NCBI GenBank assembly: GCA_903903715.1
Contig: CAIUZX010000015.1
Coordinates: 1-14,374 of the forward strand
From: an uncultured Caulobacterales bacterium
GTDB lineage: Bacteria > Pseudomonadota > Alphaproteobacteria > Caulobacterales > Caulobacteraceae
Direction: 5' to 3'
DNA length: 14,374 nt
Shown here: piece by piece, positions 1 to 6,673 of the stretch
How positions within the stretch are numbered: the first letter of the stretch is position 1
Layout: each line of letters opens with the position of its first letter
The notes under the pieces: generated by a model
Seen by the model: only the letters and a program-made list of their open reading frames with translations
Databases searched by the model: none
Told to the model about the DNA's origin: nothing
Made by a program: the position numbers and the translations under genes

Positions 1-1876
1 CGGCGATGTTCAGAAGGCGGTCCGAGAAGTTCACGTGATAATAGTTCACCTGACCTTCGAAGGAGGTCAGCGGTCCGAAGTTGACCGCGTGACGGCTGCG
101 GGCGCCGACTTCATAGGTCCAGGAGGTTTCCGGATTGACCGACGACTTGAAGGCGTCGAAAGCCGCCTGGCTGCCGAGGCTCCAGGGGCTCACGCCGTAG
201 AAGCCGCTGCCCGCGCCGTAGGGGATGAACTGGCGCAGGTTCTTCTGCACGTTGGCGAAGATCTGCTCATGGTCGTTCACGTCATAGACCGCGCCCAGCT
301 GCGGCAGGAACCACTCGTTCGAGGTGATCGAGCCGGTGGGATAGACCACCGGAACCGCGACCGTCGGCAGGTTCTGCTGGTTGATCGGCACGGTGCTGCC
401 CGCCGTCTGCAGGCTGGACTTGACGCCCGCCTGGATGAGCAGGTTCGGCCGGATCCGCCACTGGTCCTGCAGGTGCAGCTGAACCACGTCGGTCTTCAGC
501 TCGATATAGTACTGGATGAACGCCGCCGGACCGCGGGGAACGCTGTAGGGGTTGAGGTCGTTGTTGGCGGCCGAGAACGGATACCAGGCGCGGTGTTGGG
601 CCGAGGCGTTGTGCTCGTACCAGACCCCGCCTTCGATCTGATGATCGCCGAGCGTCCAGTTGACGTTCGAGGTCAGGCCGTAGCGGTTGATGCGATATTC
701 GGTCGTGCGAACCTCATAGCCCGTGCCGCCGAACACGTTCACCAGATTCTGGCCGGGATAATAGGTCGCGAACAGACCCGGCAGGCCCGCCTGATTGACC
801 GGTCCCGCCACGATCCCGCGACCGTAGTCGTAGTGATAATAGGCCGTGTTGGTCCAGGTCAGGGTCTCCGAAGGGCGGTACTCGTAACGCGCATAGCCGA
901 GGAGGTCCGTCCGCTGGGCGGCGCTGAAATAGTTGGTGAAATTGTTGCCCACGGCCGCCGGCGGCGCGCCTGCCGTCAGGTAGGCGAGGCCCGCCTGATA
1001 GTTCGGGTAGATGAACGGGCGGGTCGCCGGAAAATAGGTCGAGGTGGTGTAGGGATAGGTGTTTGAGCCCGGGCTCTGGCCGTTGCCGTAGGCGGTGGCG
1101 TCCTCGTTCGGCTCGACCTTGTCCTGCCAGTCGGCATAGAGGGTCAGGCGGCCCTTGGCGTCATCGCGGACGTACTTGGCGTTGATCTGGTCGCCCTGCT
1201 GATGGCCCGCAAAGTCCCAGGCCTTGGCGTCCTGGCGCAGGTAGGAGACGAACGCCGACCCGCCGAGCAACGTTTCGCCCGAGTCCAGGCGCAGGAAGGT
1301 GCGGTTGGTGTTGTAGCTGCCGAGCGTCTCGCGCACGTCGACGCCGAAGGTCTTGGCCGGATCGGTCGAGAAGGTCTCGATCGCGCCGCCGAGGTTGCTG
1401 GTGGAGGCGACGCCCAGAGCGCCGGCGCCGGAGGATAGAACCACCTTGGCGGTGTTTTCGCTGGTCAGGGCGCGGGAGACGCTGAGGCCGTTATAGTTCC
1501 CGTACTGCTGATCTCCCAGCGGCACGCCGTCCATGGTGTAGCCCAGCTGTTGGGTATTAAATCCGTGCACGAACAAAGACTCGTTCTGCTCGTTGTTGCC
1601 CCAGGGATCGGCGGTTTCGAACAGCACGCCCGGCAGCGTCTGGATCGCCTTGAGCGGGCTCATGCCCGGCAGGAGTTTCTGGGTCTCGATCGCATCGAGG
1701 GACACCGCCGAACGGGTCGTCTTCGACAGCGTGATCACCACGGCGCTGAGCTGTTCGTCGCCTGCGGCCGCGGTCGCAGCGACCGGAGCGTCAGCCGCCT
1801 GGGCGGCGCCGGCGGCGAGGGCGGAGCACGACACGAGCAGCAGCGCGCGTGAAATTCGGGACGAAAGCAAGGTCAT
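1..1876 (-). CDS. TonB-dependent outer-membrane receptor, N-terminal part (C-terminus beyond left edge)
   Basis: An open frame with no stop runs from ATG 1876-1874 off the left edge, giving 625 codons of plug and most of the barrel. A GGAG sits 7 nt before the ATG. Residues 1-27 form a signal peptide (hydrophobic LLLVSCSAL, cleavage near AQA|AD). A TonB-box-like stretch EQLSAVVITL lies at 41-50. The plug domain spans about 60-170, with LPGVLFE, HGFNTQQLGYTMDGVPLGD (104-122) and the plug-closing NLGGAIETFS (161-170). After it come alternating aromatic beta-strand segments typical of the barrel (YEYRPSETLTWTNTAYYHYD, SWTYEVGAR). Family knowledge: such receptors import siderophores, cobalamin, sugars or other large solutes using TonB-ExbBD energy. 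There is no N-terminal FecR-type signalling domain, so it is not an obvious sigma/anti-sigma transducer. It is divergent from a LysR gene that may control it. The substrate cannot be told from sequence. Confidence 0.93.
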   Translation of the reverse strand, partial: MTLLSSRISRALLLVSCSALAAGAAQAADAPVAATAAAGDEQLSAVVITLSKTTRSAVSLDAIETQKLLPGMSPLKAIQTLPGVLFETADPWGNNEQNESLFVHGFNTQQLGYTMDGVPLGDQQYGNYNGLSVSRALTSENTAKVVLSSGAGALGVASTSNLGGAIETFSTDPAKTFGVDVRETLGSYNTNRTFLRLDSGETLLGGSAFVSYLRQDAKAWDFAGHQQGDQINAKYVRDDAKGRLTLYADWQDKVEPNEDATAYGNGQSPGSNTYPYTTSTYFPATRPFIYPNYQAGLAYLTAGAPPAAVGNNFTNYFSAAQRTDLLGYARYEYRPSETLTWTNTAYYHYDYGRGIVAGPVNQAGLPGLFATYYPGQNLVNVFGGTGYEVRTTEYRINRYGLTSNVNWTLGDHQIEGGVWYEHNASAQHRAWYPFSAANNDLNPYSVPRGPAAFIQYYIELKTDVVQLHLQDQWRIRPNLLIQAGVKSSLQTAGSTVPINQQNLPTVAVPVVYPTGSITSNEWFLPQLGAVYDVNDHEQIFANVQKNLRQFIPYGAGSGFYGVSPWSLGSQAAFDAFKSSVNPETSWTYEVGARSRHAVNFGPLTSFEGQVNYYHVNFSDRLLNIA

Positions 1877-2169
1877 AGGGCCACTCCAAACCGGACGAGG
1901 CCCGACGCCTTAATGATGATTCACAAGACTTAAGTGACCGCACGATGGAGCTTTTGTGACCAAGATCGCCACCTGCGCCGGGGTGCGTTTTCCCTTGCAG
2001 GCGCTCAATCTACGCACCGTCGAATTGACAAGCCGCGGCCCTGCGTAAAGCGTAAGGTGTGGGTGATCAGAGTCGTAGACTTTGCCGGTTTTTAGCTCCC
2101 GCCCGGTGTGCGATATTGGTAAGGGCGCCGATAAGGGCCACCGCTTCGACGGATACAGGGCGACACGAT
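1877..2169. promoter_or_regulatory. Divergent control region between TonB-dependent receptor and LysR genes
   Basis: This 293-bp non-coding stretch separates two divergent starts and must hold both promoters. Visible elements are an AT-rich patch at about 1910-1937, a TCAC (1921-1924) / GTGA (1934-1937) half-site pair flanking a region that contains the 8-bp palindrome ACTTAAGT (1928-1935), and a perfect TTGACA at 2025-2030 on the plus strand, which could be the -35 of the LysR gene (no good -10 follows at 17 bp). LysR regulators typically bind dyads in such divergent regions, so the 1921-1937 element is a candidate operator. This is inference from position and symmetry only. Confidence 0.4.
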
Positions 2170-3078
2170 ATGGAGATGCAGCAGGTCCGTTACTTCGTCG
2201 CCCTGGCGGAGACCCTCAATTTTACGCGGGCGGCGGAGCAATGTTCGGTCACACAACCTGCCCTGACCCGCGCGATCAAGGCGCTGGAGCAGGAGTTCGG
2301 GGGTGAACTGATTTTACGCGAAGGCCGCCTGACGCAATTGACCGAGCTCGGACGAAAGATGCTGCCCCTGCTGCGCCAGTGCTACGACAGCGCCCTTTCG
2401 GCGAAGGCGGTGGCCCAGTCCGTAGCGTCGGGAGAGATCTCCTCCCTGTCGTTGGGGCTCTCGCGGACGGTGGACCTTCGGCTCATCGGCGACGCCCTGG
2501 CCGAGCTGATCCGCGCCTTTCCCTCCCTCCGCCTGAACCTGCGGCGCGGCAACGGCGAGCAGCTTGCCGCCATGCTGCAGAGCGGCGAGGTGGAGATCAT
2601 CCTCGCGGGTCCCATCGAACAGCATTGGGACCGCATGGACGCCTGGCCCCTATTCAGCGAGACCTTCGACCTTCTGGTGTCGCTGGATCACGCCCTCGCC
2701 GCGCGGAACTCTCCTGACATTCGCCTCGCCGGACTGAACGACCAGACCTTCCTGCTGCAGGGGGACAGCGAGACGGCGGAGGAAGAGGTGCGCCAGCTCA
2801 ACGCCGCCGGCATCCCCACCGACCGCACGCATAAGGTGGAGTCGGACGGCGATCTCGCCGCCCTGGTCGAGGCCAATATCGGCGTCGCCCTCGTGCCCCG
2901 CAGCTTTCCCAAGGGCGCAGGCGTCGTCCGCCACATGTCCCCCGACATCGAGGTGCGCCGGACGCTGGCCGTCTACACCGCCGCCGGCCGCCGCCGCTCC
3001 CCCGCCGCCGGCACACTCATCCGCCAGATCCGCGCCATGGAATGGAGCGATGCGGCGAGGGCGAGGGTGGCGGTCTAG
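2170..3078 (+). CDS. LysR-family transcriptional regulator
   Basis: A 302-aa protein of normal LysR length. The first residues, MEMQQVRYFVALAETLNFTR, are a classic LysR N-terminus, with the winged helix-turn-helix at about 18-45 (AAEQCSVTQPALTRAIKALE) and the wing/linker helix to about 85. The effector-binding domain (about 90-290) has the usual two-lobe pattern. The frame is open upstream to a GTG at 2059, but those 37 residues do not look like LysR sequence, so ATG 2170 is preferred; ATG 2176 is possible. The Shine-Dalgarno is weak (AGGGCGAC). Family members bind DNA as tetramers and respond to a small metabolite. The divergent TonB-dependent receptor and the hydrolase 28 bp downstream are the natural target candidates. 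The effector is unknown. Confidence 0.93.
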   Translation: MEMQQVRYFVALAETLNFTRAAEQCSVTQPALTRAIKALEQEFGGELILREGRLTQLTELGRKMLPLLRQCYDSALSAKAVAQSVASGEISSLSLGLSRTVDLRLIGDALAELIRAFPSLRLNLRRGNGEQLAAMLQSGEVEIILAGPIEQHWDRMDAWPLFSETFDLLVSLDHALAARNSPDIRLAGLNDQTFLLQGDSETAEEEVRQLNAAGIPTDRTHKVESDGDLAALVEANIGVALVPRSFPKGAGVVRHMSPDIEVRRTLAVYTAAGRRRSPAAGTLIRQIRAMEWSDAARARVAV

Positions 3079-3106
3079 GGGGGCAAGTCGAAATGGGAGT
3101 GTTGAG

Positions 3107-3997
3107 ATGAAGCGCGCAACAGTCTTGGTCGCATTCGTTCTTGCGGGCGCGATGGCGCCGGCGGCGCTCGCGCAGACCATGTCGCCCCGAGACGTGGACG
3201 CGCTCCCCGCCTCCGCGCCGAAAGCCGTCGAATCCTATGGTCCGGGCGCCATGCAGATCGGAGAGCTCCGCATTCCGAAGGGAAAGGGGCCGTTCCCCGT
3301 GGCCATCGTGATTCACGGCGGCTGCTGGACCAAGGGGTTTGCGCAGATGCGCAACACCGCAGCCCTCGCCGACGCCCTCACCCGGGACGGCGTGGCGACC
3401 TGGAACATCGAGTATCGTCAGGTGGGTGAGGCCGGAGGCGGCTGGCCCGGGACGTTTCAGGACTGGGCCGCGGCGGCCGATCACTTGAAGGCCCTCAGCC
3501 GCAAATACCCGCTGGATCTCAGCCGGGTGATCACCGTGGGCCATTCCGCCGGCGCGCATGCAGCCCTCTGGCTCGCGGCCCGGGCGACGCTTCCCGCCAC
3601 CAGCCCGATCCGGGGCGCAGCGCCCCTGTCCGTGCGCGCCGCCGTCGCCGTCGACGGCCCGGGCGATATCGCGCCGTTCATCGGGTTCGACGCCGAGGTG
3701 TGCGGCAAGCCGGTCATCGTCCCCTTGATGGGCGCGACCCCCGCCGAAGCGCCGGAGCGGTATCGCGAGGCCAGCCCCTTCGCCCGGCTCCCGCTCCATG
3801 TGCCGCAGTATCTCGTGTCATCGGAAGTGCTGTCGGCGGAGGCTGCGGAAAACTATCGCAAGACTGCGGCGAAGGGGGGCGACACCGTCACGGTGTTGGC
3901 GCCGAGGAACGGCGGTCACTTCGACATCATCGCCCCGGGCACGCCCCCCGGCGCGGAGGTCAAGGCCTTCATCGAAAAGGCGATACCGGCAAAGTAG
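3107..3997 (+). CDS. Secreted alpha/beta hydrolase (esterase-like)
   Basis: A 296-aa protein starting at ATG 3107, with GGGAG at 3095-3099 (7-nt spacing). The frame extends 19 codons upstream into the LysR gene without SD support. A signal peptide covers residues 1-22 (cleavage ALA|QT), so it probably acts in the periplasm or outside. The oxyanion motif HGGCW is at 70-74, the nucleophile elbow GHSAG at 145-149 (Ser147), and a C-terminal catalytic His at 271 (GGHFD). This is the HGG-type esterase/lipase or BD-FAE/prolyl-oligopeptidase-like branch. The usual acid loop (GxxDxxVP) is not recognisable: the equivalent stretch reads LVSSEVLSAEAAENY, where Glu240 or Glu245 might serve. It lies 28 bp after lysR and probably shares its transcript. 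Likely role: cleaving an ester or related substrate linked to the neighbouring receptor. Substrate unknown. Confidence 0.9.
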   Translation: MKRATVLVAFVLAGAMAPAALAQTMSPRDVDALPASAPKAVESYGPGAMQIGELRIPKGKGPFPVAIVIHGGCWTKGFAQMRNTAALADALTRDGVATWNIEYRQVGEAGGGWPGTFQDWAAAADHLKALSRKYPLDLSRVITVGHSAGAHAALWLAARATLPATSPIRGAAPLSVRAAVAVDGPGDIAPFIGFDAEVCGKPVIVPLMGATPAEAPERYREASPFARLPLHVPQYLVSSEVLSAEAAENYRKTAAKGGDTVTVLAPRNGGHFDIIAPGTPPGAEVKAFIEKAIPAK

Positions 3998-4004
3998 CGC
4001 CCCC

Positions 4005-4706
4005 CTACCCCGCCCCTTCGAACGCCGCGATCAGGTCGTCGAGGTCCATGCGGCGGCGATAATCCGGGTCGACATGGCGGGTGACGACGATCCCGCGGCT
4101 GTCGAGCACGAAGGTCGCTGGAATCGGCAGGACCCAGGCAATCCCGGCCTGCGACAGGGAGAGATCCTGCCCGATCGCCTGCAGCAGACCGATCATGTGC
4201 GGATCCATGAAGAAGGCGAGGTTCAGCGACAGGGCGTAGCCGCAGTCCGCGTCCGTCAGGATCGGATAGCTAAGGCCCGCGGTCTCGCGGAACGCAGCCG
4301 AGTAGCCTGGGGTTTCCGGCATGATCGCCACCATGTGCTCGGCCCCCACTGCGTCCTGAATGTCGGCGAGGGCGAAGGCGGTGAGGCGGCAATAGGGACA
4401 CCAGTGGCCGCGCAGGAACGAGACCACGAGCGGCCCCCGCTGCAGCAGTTTCGTCAGGCTGACCAGCCGCCCGGTCTGGTCGGGCATCATGAAGGGGGGC
4501 AGGGGCTCGCCCACCGCCGGGGCCTGCGCCCCCAGCCCCGTCTTTGCGAGACGTGCGATCAGCGCGCGCACGGCGACGGCGAACTCCGGCGCGCCCTCGT
4601 CAACCGCTTCGGCCAGCAGGGCCAACCGCGTGTTCAGCGGAGCGTCGAGCTGACGCGCCTTGTCGAAGATCTGATTGATCACCGCATAGGGGTCGGACAC
4701 AGTCAC
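4005..4706 (-). CDS. Peroxiredoxin-like (AhpC/TSA family) thioredoxin-fold protein
   Basis: A 233-aa protein starting at GTG 4706-4704, with GGAG at 4715-4718 (8-nt spacing). After a helical N-terminal segment of about 60 residues comes an AhpC/TSA-type thioredoxin fold: the lead-in GEPLPPFMMPDQTGR (66-80), strand VVSFLRG and active site HWCPYC with Cys103 and Cys106, then the late strand with a probable cis-Pro in IPATFVLD (195-202). The CPYC motif with a preceding RG is characteristic of the 'peroxiredoxin-like' subgroup. It differs from the PxxxT/SxxC centre of 2-Cys peroxiredoxins, so thiol-disulfide exchange or peroxide reduction are both possible. There is no signal peptide, so it is cytoplasmic. 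It lies 30 bp after the MFS gene on the same strand (operon) and converges on the hydrolase with a 7-bp gap. Confidence 0.9.
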   Translation of the reverse strand: MTVSDPYAVINQIFDKARQLDAPLNTRLALLAEAVDEGAPEFAVAVRALIARLAKTGLGAQAPAVGEPLPPFMMPDQTGRLVSLTKLLQRGPLVVSFLRGHWCPYCRLTAFALADIQDAVGAEHMVAIMPETPGYSAAFRETAGLSYPILTDADCGYALSLNLAFFMDPHMIGLLQAIGQDLSLSQAGIAWVLPIPATFVLDSRGIVVTRHVDPDYRRRMDLDDLIAAFEGAG

Positions 4707-4736
4707 GATGAGCTCTCCAGCGGTCGGTGGGAGACG

Positions 4737-5915
4737 TTATCGTCGGGCGACGCTGACGCCAAGCGCAGCGGCGAGGACGAGCGCCACGGCGATCAACTCA
4801 AGGCACGCAATCCAGCCGAACGTCTCGAATACGGACCCCAGAACCGCCGCGCCGACAAGGCCTCCGGAGAAATAGGCGGCGAGGTAGAGCCCATTGGCGG
4901 GGCCCCGCGCCGCGCCCGCCAGCTTGCCGACCAGTCCCGTCGTCGTCGCCTGGGCGAAGAAGGTCCCAAGGCCTACCAGCACGAGGCCAAGGATAACGGC
5001 GGCCAGCGCGGGCTGGGCGAGGAGCCACAGACCGATAAGGGCGACGCCAAGCCCACCGATCAGTCCATAGCCCGGCCCGAACCTGCGGGCGACGAGGCCA
5101 GCGACCGGCGTCGCGACGATGGACGGGGCGAAGACGAAATAGACGGCGCCCAAACTCATCATACCCAGCGACAACGGCGCGTGCATCAGGACGAAGTTTA
5201 CGTAGCTGAACACGCCGATGAAGGCGAAGAGGATGCAAAAGCCGATGCCGTAGACCGCCAGCAGGGGCCGCGTGAAAGCGCCGCCGATGCCGGTCATACC
5301 CATGGCGGCGCTCGCCGCTCCGCCCTTCCCGCCCTTGAAGCTGGCCCAGGCGAAGGCGGCGCCCGCAAGGTTCAAGGCGGCAAAGGTGATGAACACCGCC
5401 GGCGCACCGAACATTCCCGCCGTCCAGGACGAGATCAGCCGCCCGACAAGGTTCGAGGCGACATTGCCGGTGATGTAGGCCGCAAAGGCCGTGGTCTGCC
5501 GCTCCGGCGCCAGCGCCTCGCCGAGATAGGCCAAGGTCAGGGTGAAGGCGCAGCTCATGCAAAGGCCCTGCGCAACCCTCAGCAGACTGAAGATCAAGAG
5601 GTTGGGCGCGAAGGCCAGCAGCGCCGAGGGGACGGTCAGTAGGACCAGGCTGAGCGCGACGCCCTTCCGGCGATCCAGCGCCCCGCCGAGGAGCGCGGTC
5701 AGGAACGCGCCGACCGCCATACCCGCCGTCGAGGCGTTGACCGCGACGCCGACGGAAGCCGGCCCTGCGTGATACATCCTCGCCAGCACCGGCAGGATCG
5801 CCTGCGCGGCGAAGAGGTCGACCAGCGTGAAGAAGGCGACCATCGCCACAGCGACCGGACCAACGGACGCCGCCGCCGCGTCAGGGTTCTGTGCAGGCGC
5901 TGCGTCGCGGGTCAC
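4737..5915 (-). CDS. MFS transporter, YnfM-like
   Basis: A 392-aa integral membrane protein with about 12 hydrophobic segments in two halves, separated by a Gly/Ala/Lys-rich loop at about 193-212. GTG 5915-5913 is preferred because AAGGA lies 8 nt upstream. The MFS loop-2/3 motif appears as GGALDRRKG (77-85), with a weaker repeat in the second half (AGLVARRFG, 272-280). The stretch GNVASNLVGRL (150-160) and the following FSYVNFVL...AP pattern (236-247) match the YnfM group of Gram-negative MFS proteins, many annotated as arabinose-efflux-like or drug exporters. The substrate is not predictable. Co-transcription with a thiol-redox protein could mean a link to detoxification of a reactive compound, but that is inference. 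Confidence 0.92.
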   Translation of the reverse strand: MTRDAAPAQNPDAAAASVGPVAVAMVAFFTLVDLFAAQAILPVLARMYHAGPASVGVAVNASTAGMAVGAFLTALLGGALDRRKGVALSLVLLTVPSALLAFAPNLLIFSLLRVAQGLCMSCAFTLTLAYLGEALAPERQTTAFAAYITGNVASNLVGRLISSWTAGMFGAPAVFITFAALNLAGAAFAWASFKGGKGGAASAAMGMTGIGGAFTRPLLAVYGIGFCILFAFIGVFSYVNFVLMHAPLSLGMMSLGAVYFVFAPSIVATPVAGLVARRFGPGYGLIGGLGVALIGLWLLAQPALAAVILGLVLVGLGTFFAQATTTGLVGKLAGAARGPANGLYLAAYFSGGLVGAAVLGSVFETFGWIACLELIAVALVLAAALGVSVARR

Positions 5916-5956
5916 GATATTCGTCCTTATAAAGAATAAATTCGAAACGGACGGAC

Positions 5957-5990
5957 GCGTTCCGGCTGAGGGCGACCCCAGCCGGAACGC
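5957..5990 (-). terminator. 11-bp perfect hairpin after the cupin gene (probable terminator)
   Basis: The arms GCGTTCCGGCT (5957-5967) and AGCCGGAACGC (5980-5990) pair perfectly around a 12-nt loop, which can itself form a short GGG/CCC pairing. The hairpin begins 10 bp beyond the cupin stop codon (TGA, 6002-6000), reading leftwards. On the minus strand the stem is followed not by a clean U-run but by GTCCGTCCGTTTCG and then a T/A-rich stretch, so termination may be weak. If so, part of the cupin transcript would read through into the MFS gene, whose start lies 42 bp further on. Confidence 0.55.
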
Positions 5991-5999
5991 TGTGGGTCA

Positions 6000-6467
6000 T
6001 CACATCATGTGCTGGTCGGCGTCGACGGGCAGCAGGTCGGCCGACAGAAGCACCGCGGTGCGCTTACCGGTGTTCTTCCACCAGTGCGAGGTGCTGTGCA
6101 GCTCGGGCACCGCATCGCCGGCCTTGTGCACGATGGGGGCGGAGCAGGTGGAGGCGTATTCGGTCACCGTGCCCTTCTCGATGTAGATGATGGCCGGGCG
6201 CTGGCCATGGCTGTGCCACGGCACGACGCCGCCGGGCTGGATCACAAGGCGACGCATGCGGAACTGACGGCCCGCGATCTGGGCCGGCTCCTTGGCGACA
6301 TCGATGGAGGCGATCACGGTGTCGGTCACGTCCTTGGCGGGCGTGGCGTCGGGCTTGCGCAGGTCCACGCCCTCATGGCCCGCGGGGCAGACGCCGGCGA
6401 AGGCGGGGACGGCGCCCAGCGTCAGGACGCACGCAGTGGCCAGGGCGATCGATTTGAACAGGGTCAT
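6000..6467 (-). CDS. Secreted cupin-domain protein
   Basis: A 155-aa protein starting at ATG 6467-6465 with a strong GAGGAGA Shine-Dalgarno. The frame is open further upstream, but those 38 residues precede a clear signal peptide and are rejected. Residues 1-24 are the signal peptide (cleavage AFA|GV), so the protein is periplasmic. The single cupin barrel shows motif 1 around PWHSHG (84-88, His85 and His87) and motif 2 ending HWWKN (128-132), which carries the third His. The usual motif-1 Glu is replaced: four residues after HSH comes Ala, while Glu97 is further along. Metal binding by three His is plausible. A conserved Cys pair (C27, C108) could form a disulfide. It is divergent from bdhA and may share its control. 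The function is unknown; it could be a small-molecule sensor or a dioxygenase-like enzyme. Confidence 0.88.
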   Translation of the reverse strand: MTLFKSIALATACVLTLGAVPAFAGVCPAGHEGVDLRKPDATPAKDVTDTVIASIDVAKEPAQIAGRQFRMRRLVIQPGGVVPWHSHGQRPAIIYIEKGTVTEYASTCSAPIVHKAGDAVPELHSTSHWWKNTGKRTAVLLSADLLPVDADQHMM

Positions 6468-6673
6468 AAGAAGTCTCCTCAAGGGTCCGGGTCTCGCCGC
6501 GAGACCTCGGGGGAGAAACTGCAGATTTCCGACCGCTGCGGGAAATGCCGTTTCATTATCGAAACCATGCCCAACCGGCATTTTCCTTTGCCCTTGCAGG
6601 TCTGCAGTTTGACGGCGGTCTCAAAAGGACGGCCGCCCCTCGCCGTCACCCCGAAAATCTAAGGACAAGACGC
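6468..6673. promoter_or_regulatory. Dyad-rich divergent control region between cupin and bdhA
   Basis: This 206-bp non-coding region serves both divergent genes. It contains a 7-bp-arm hairpin at 6490-6506 next to the cupin SD; ATTTCC/GGAAAT arms at 6525-6530 and 6541-6546, 10 nt apart, with outer GAAAC/GTTTC arms at 6515-6519 and 6550-6554; a 10-bp perfect inverted pair AAACTGCAGA (6516-6525) and TCTGCAGTTT (6601-6610); and a GGCATTTTCC (6577-6586) that resembles the reverse complement of GGAAATGCC (6541-6549). TTGACG at 6609-6614 is a possible -35 for bdhA, but no good -10 follows. The density of symmetry suggests regulator binding sites; the regulator is not identified. Confidence 0.55.
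6490..6506 (-). promoter_or_regulatory. Hairpin in the cupin 5' leader
   Basis: GGTCTCG (6490-6496) and CGAGACC (6500-6506) form a perfect 7-bp stem with a 3-nt loop; a G-U pair can extend it by one. It ends about 12 nt upstream of the GAGGAGA ribosome-binding site of the cupin, so if transcribed it would sit in the mRNA leader. It may affect translation or stability, or be a DNA operator. Which of these is unknown. Confidence 0.4.

Noticed and set aside
35..1852. Plus-strand open frames of 343, 78, 100 and 106 codons opposite the receptor gene
   Set aside because: They are Arg/Val/Gly-rich antisense shadows; the minus-strand frame has a full signal peptide, plug motifs and barrel strands.
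1905..1925. Possible Fur box in the AT-rich stretch near AATGATGATT
   Set aside because: Only a partial match to the Fur consensus and no proper palindrome, so iron control of the receptor is not supported.
1918..2074. Two GANTC (CcrM-type) sites, 1918-1922 and 2070-2074, in the receptor/LysR spacer
   Set aside because: About one such site is expected by chance in this length, so there is no enrichment to support methylation control.
2059..2169. Upstream GTG start adding 37 residues to the LysR protein
   Set aside because: The extra residues do not resemble a LysR N-terminus and the region lies in the divergent control region; MEMQQVRYF is the typical start.
3798..5642. A 614-codon plus-strand open frame
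   Set aside because: Very rich in Arg, Gln, Glu and Gly with no domain; it lies antisense to the clear AhpC/TSA-like and MFS genes.
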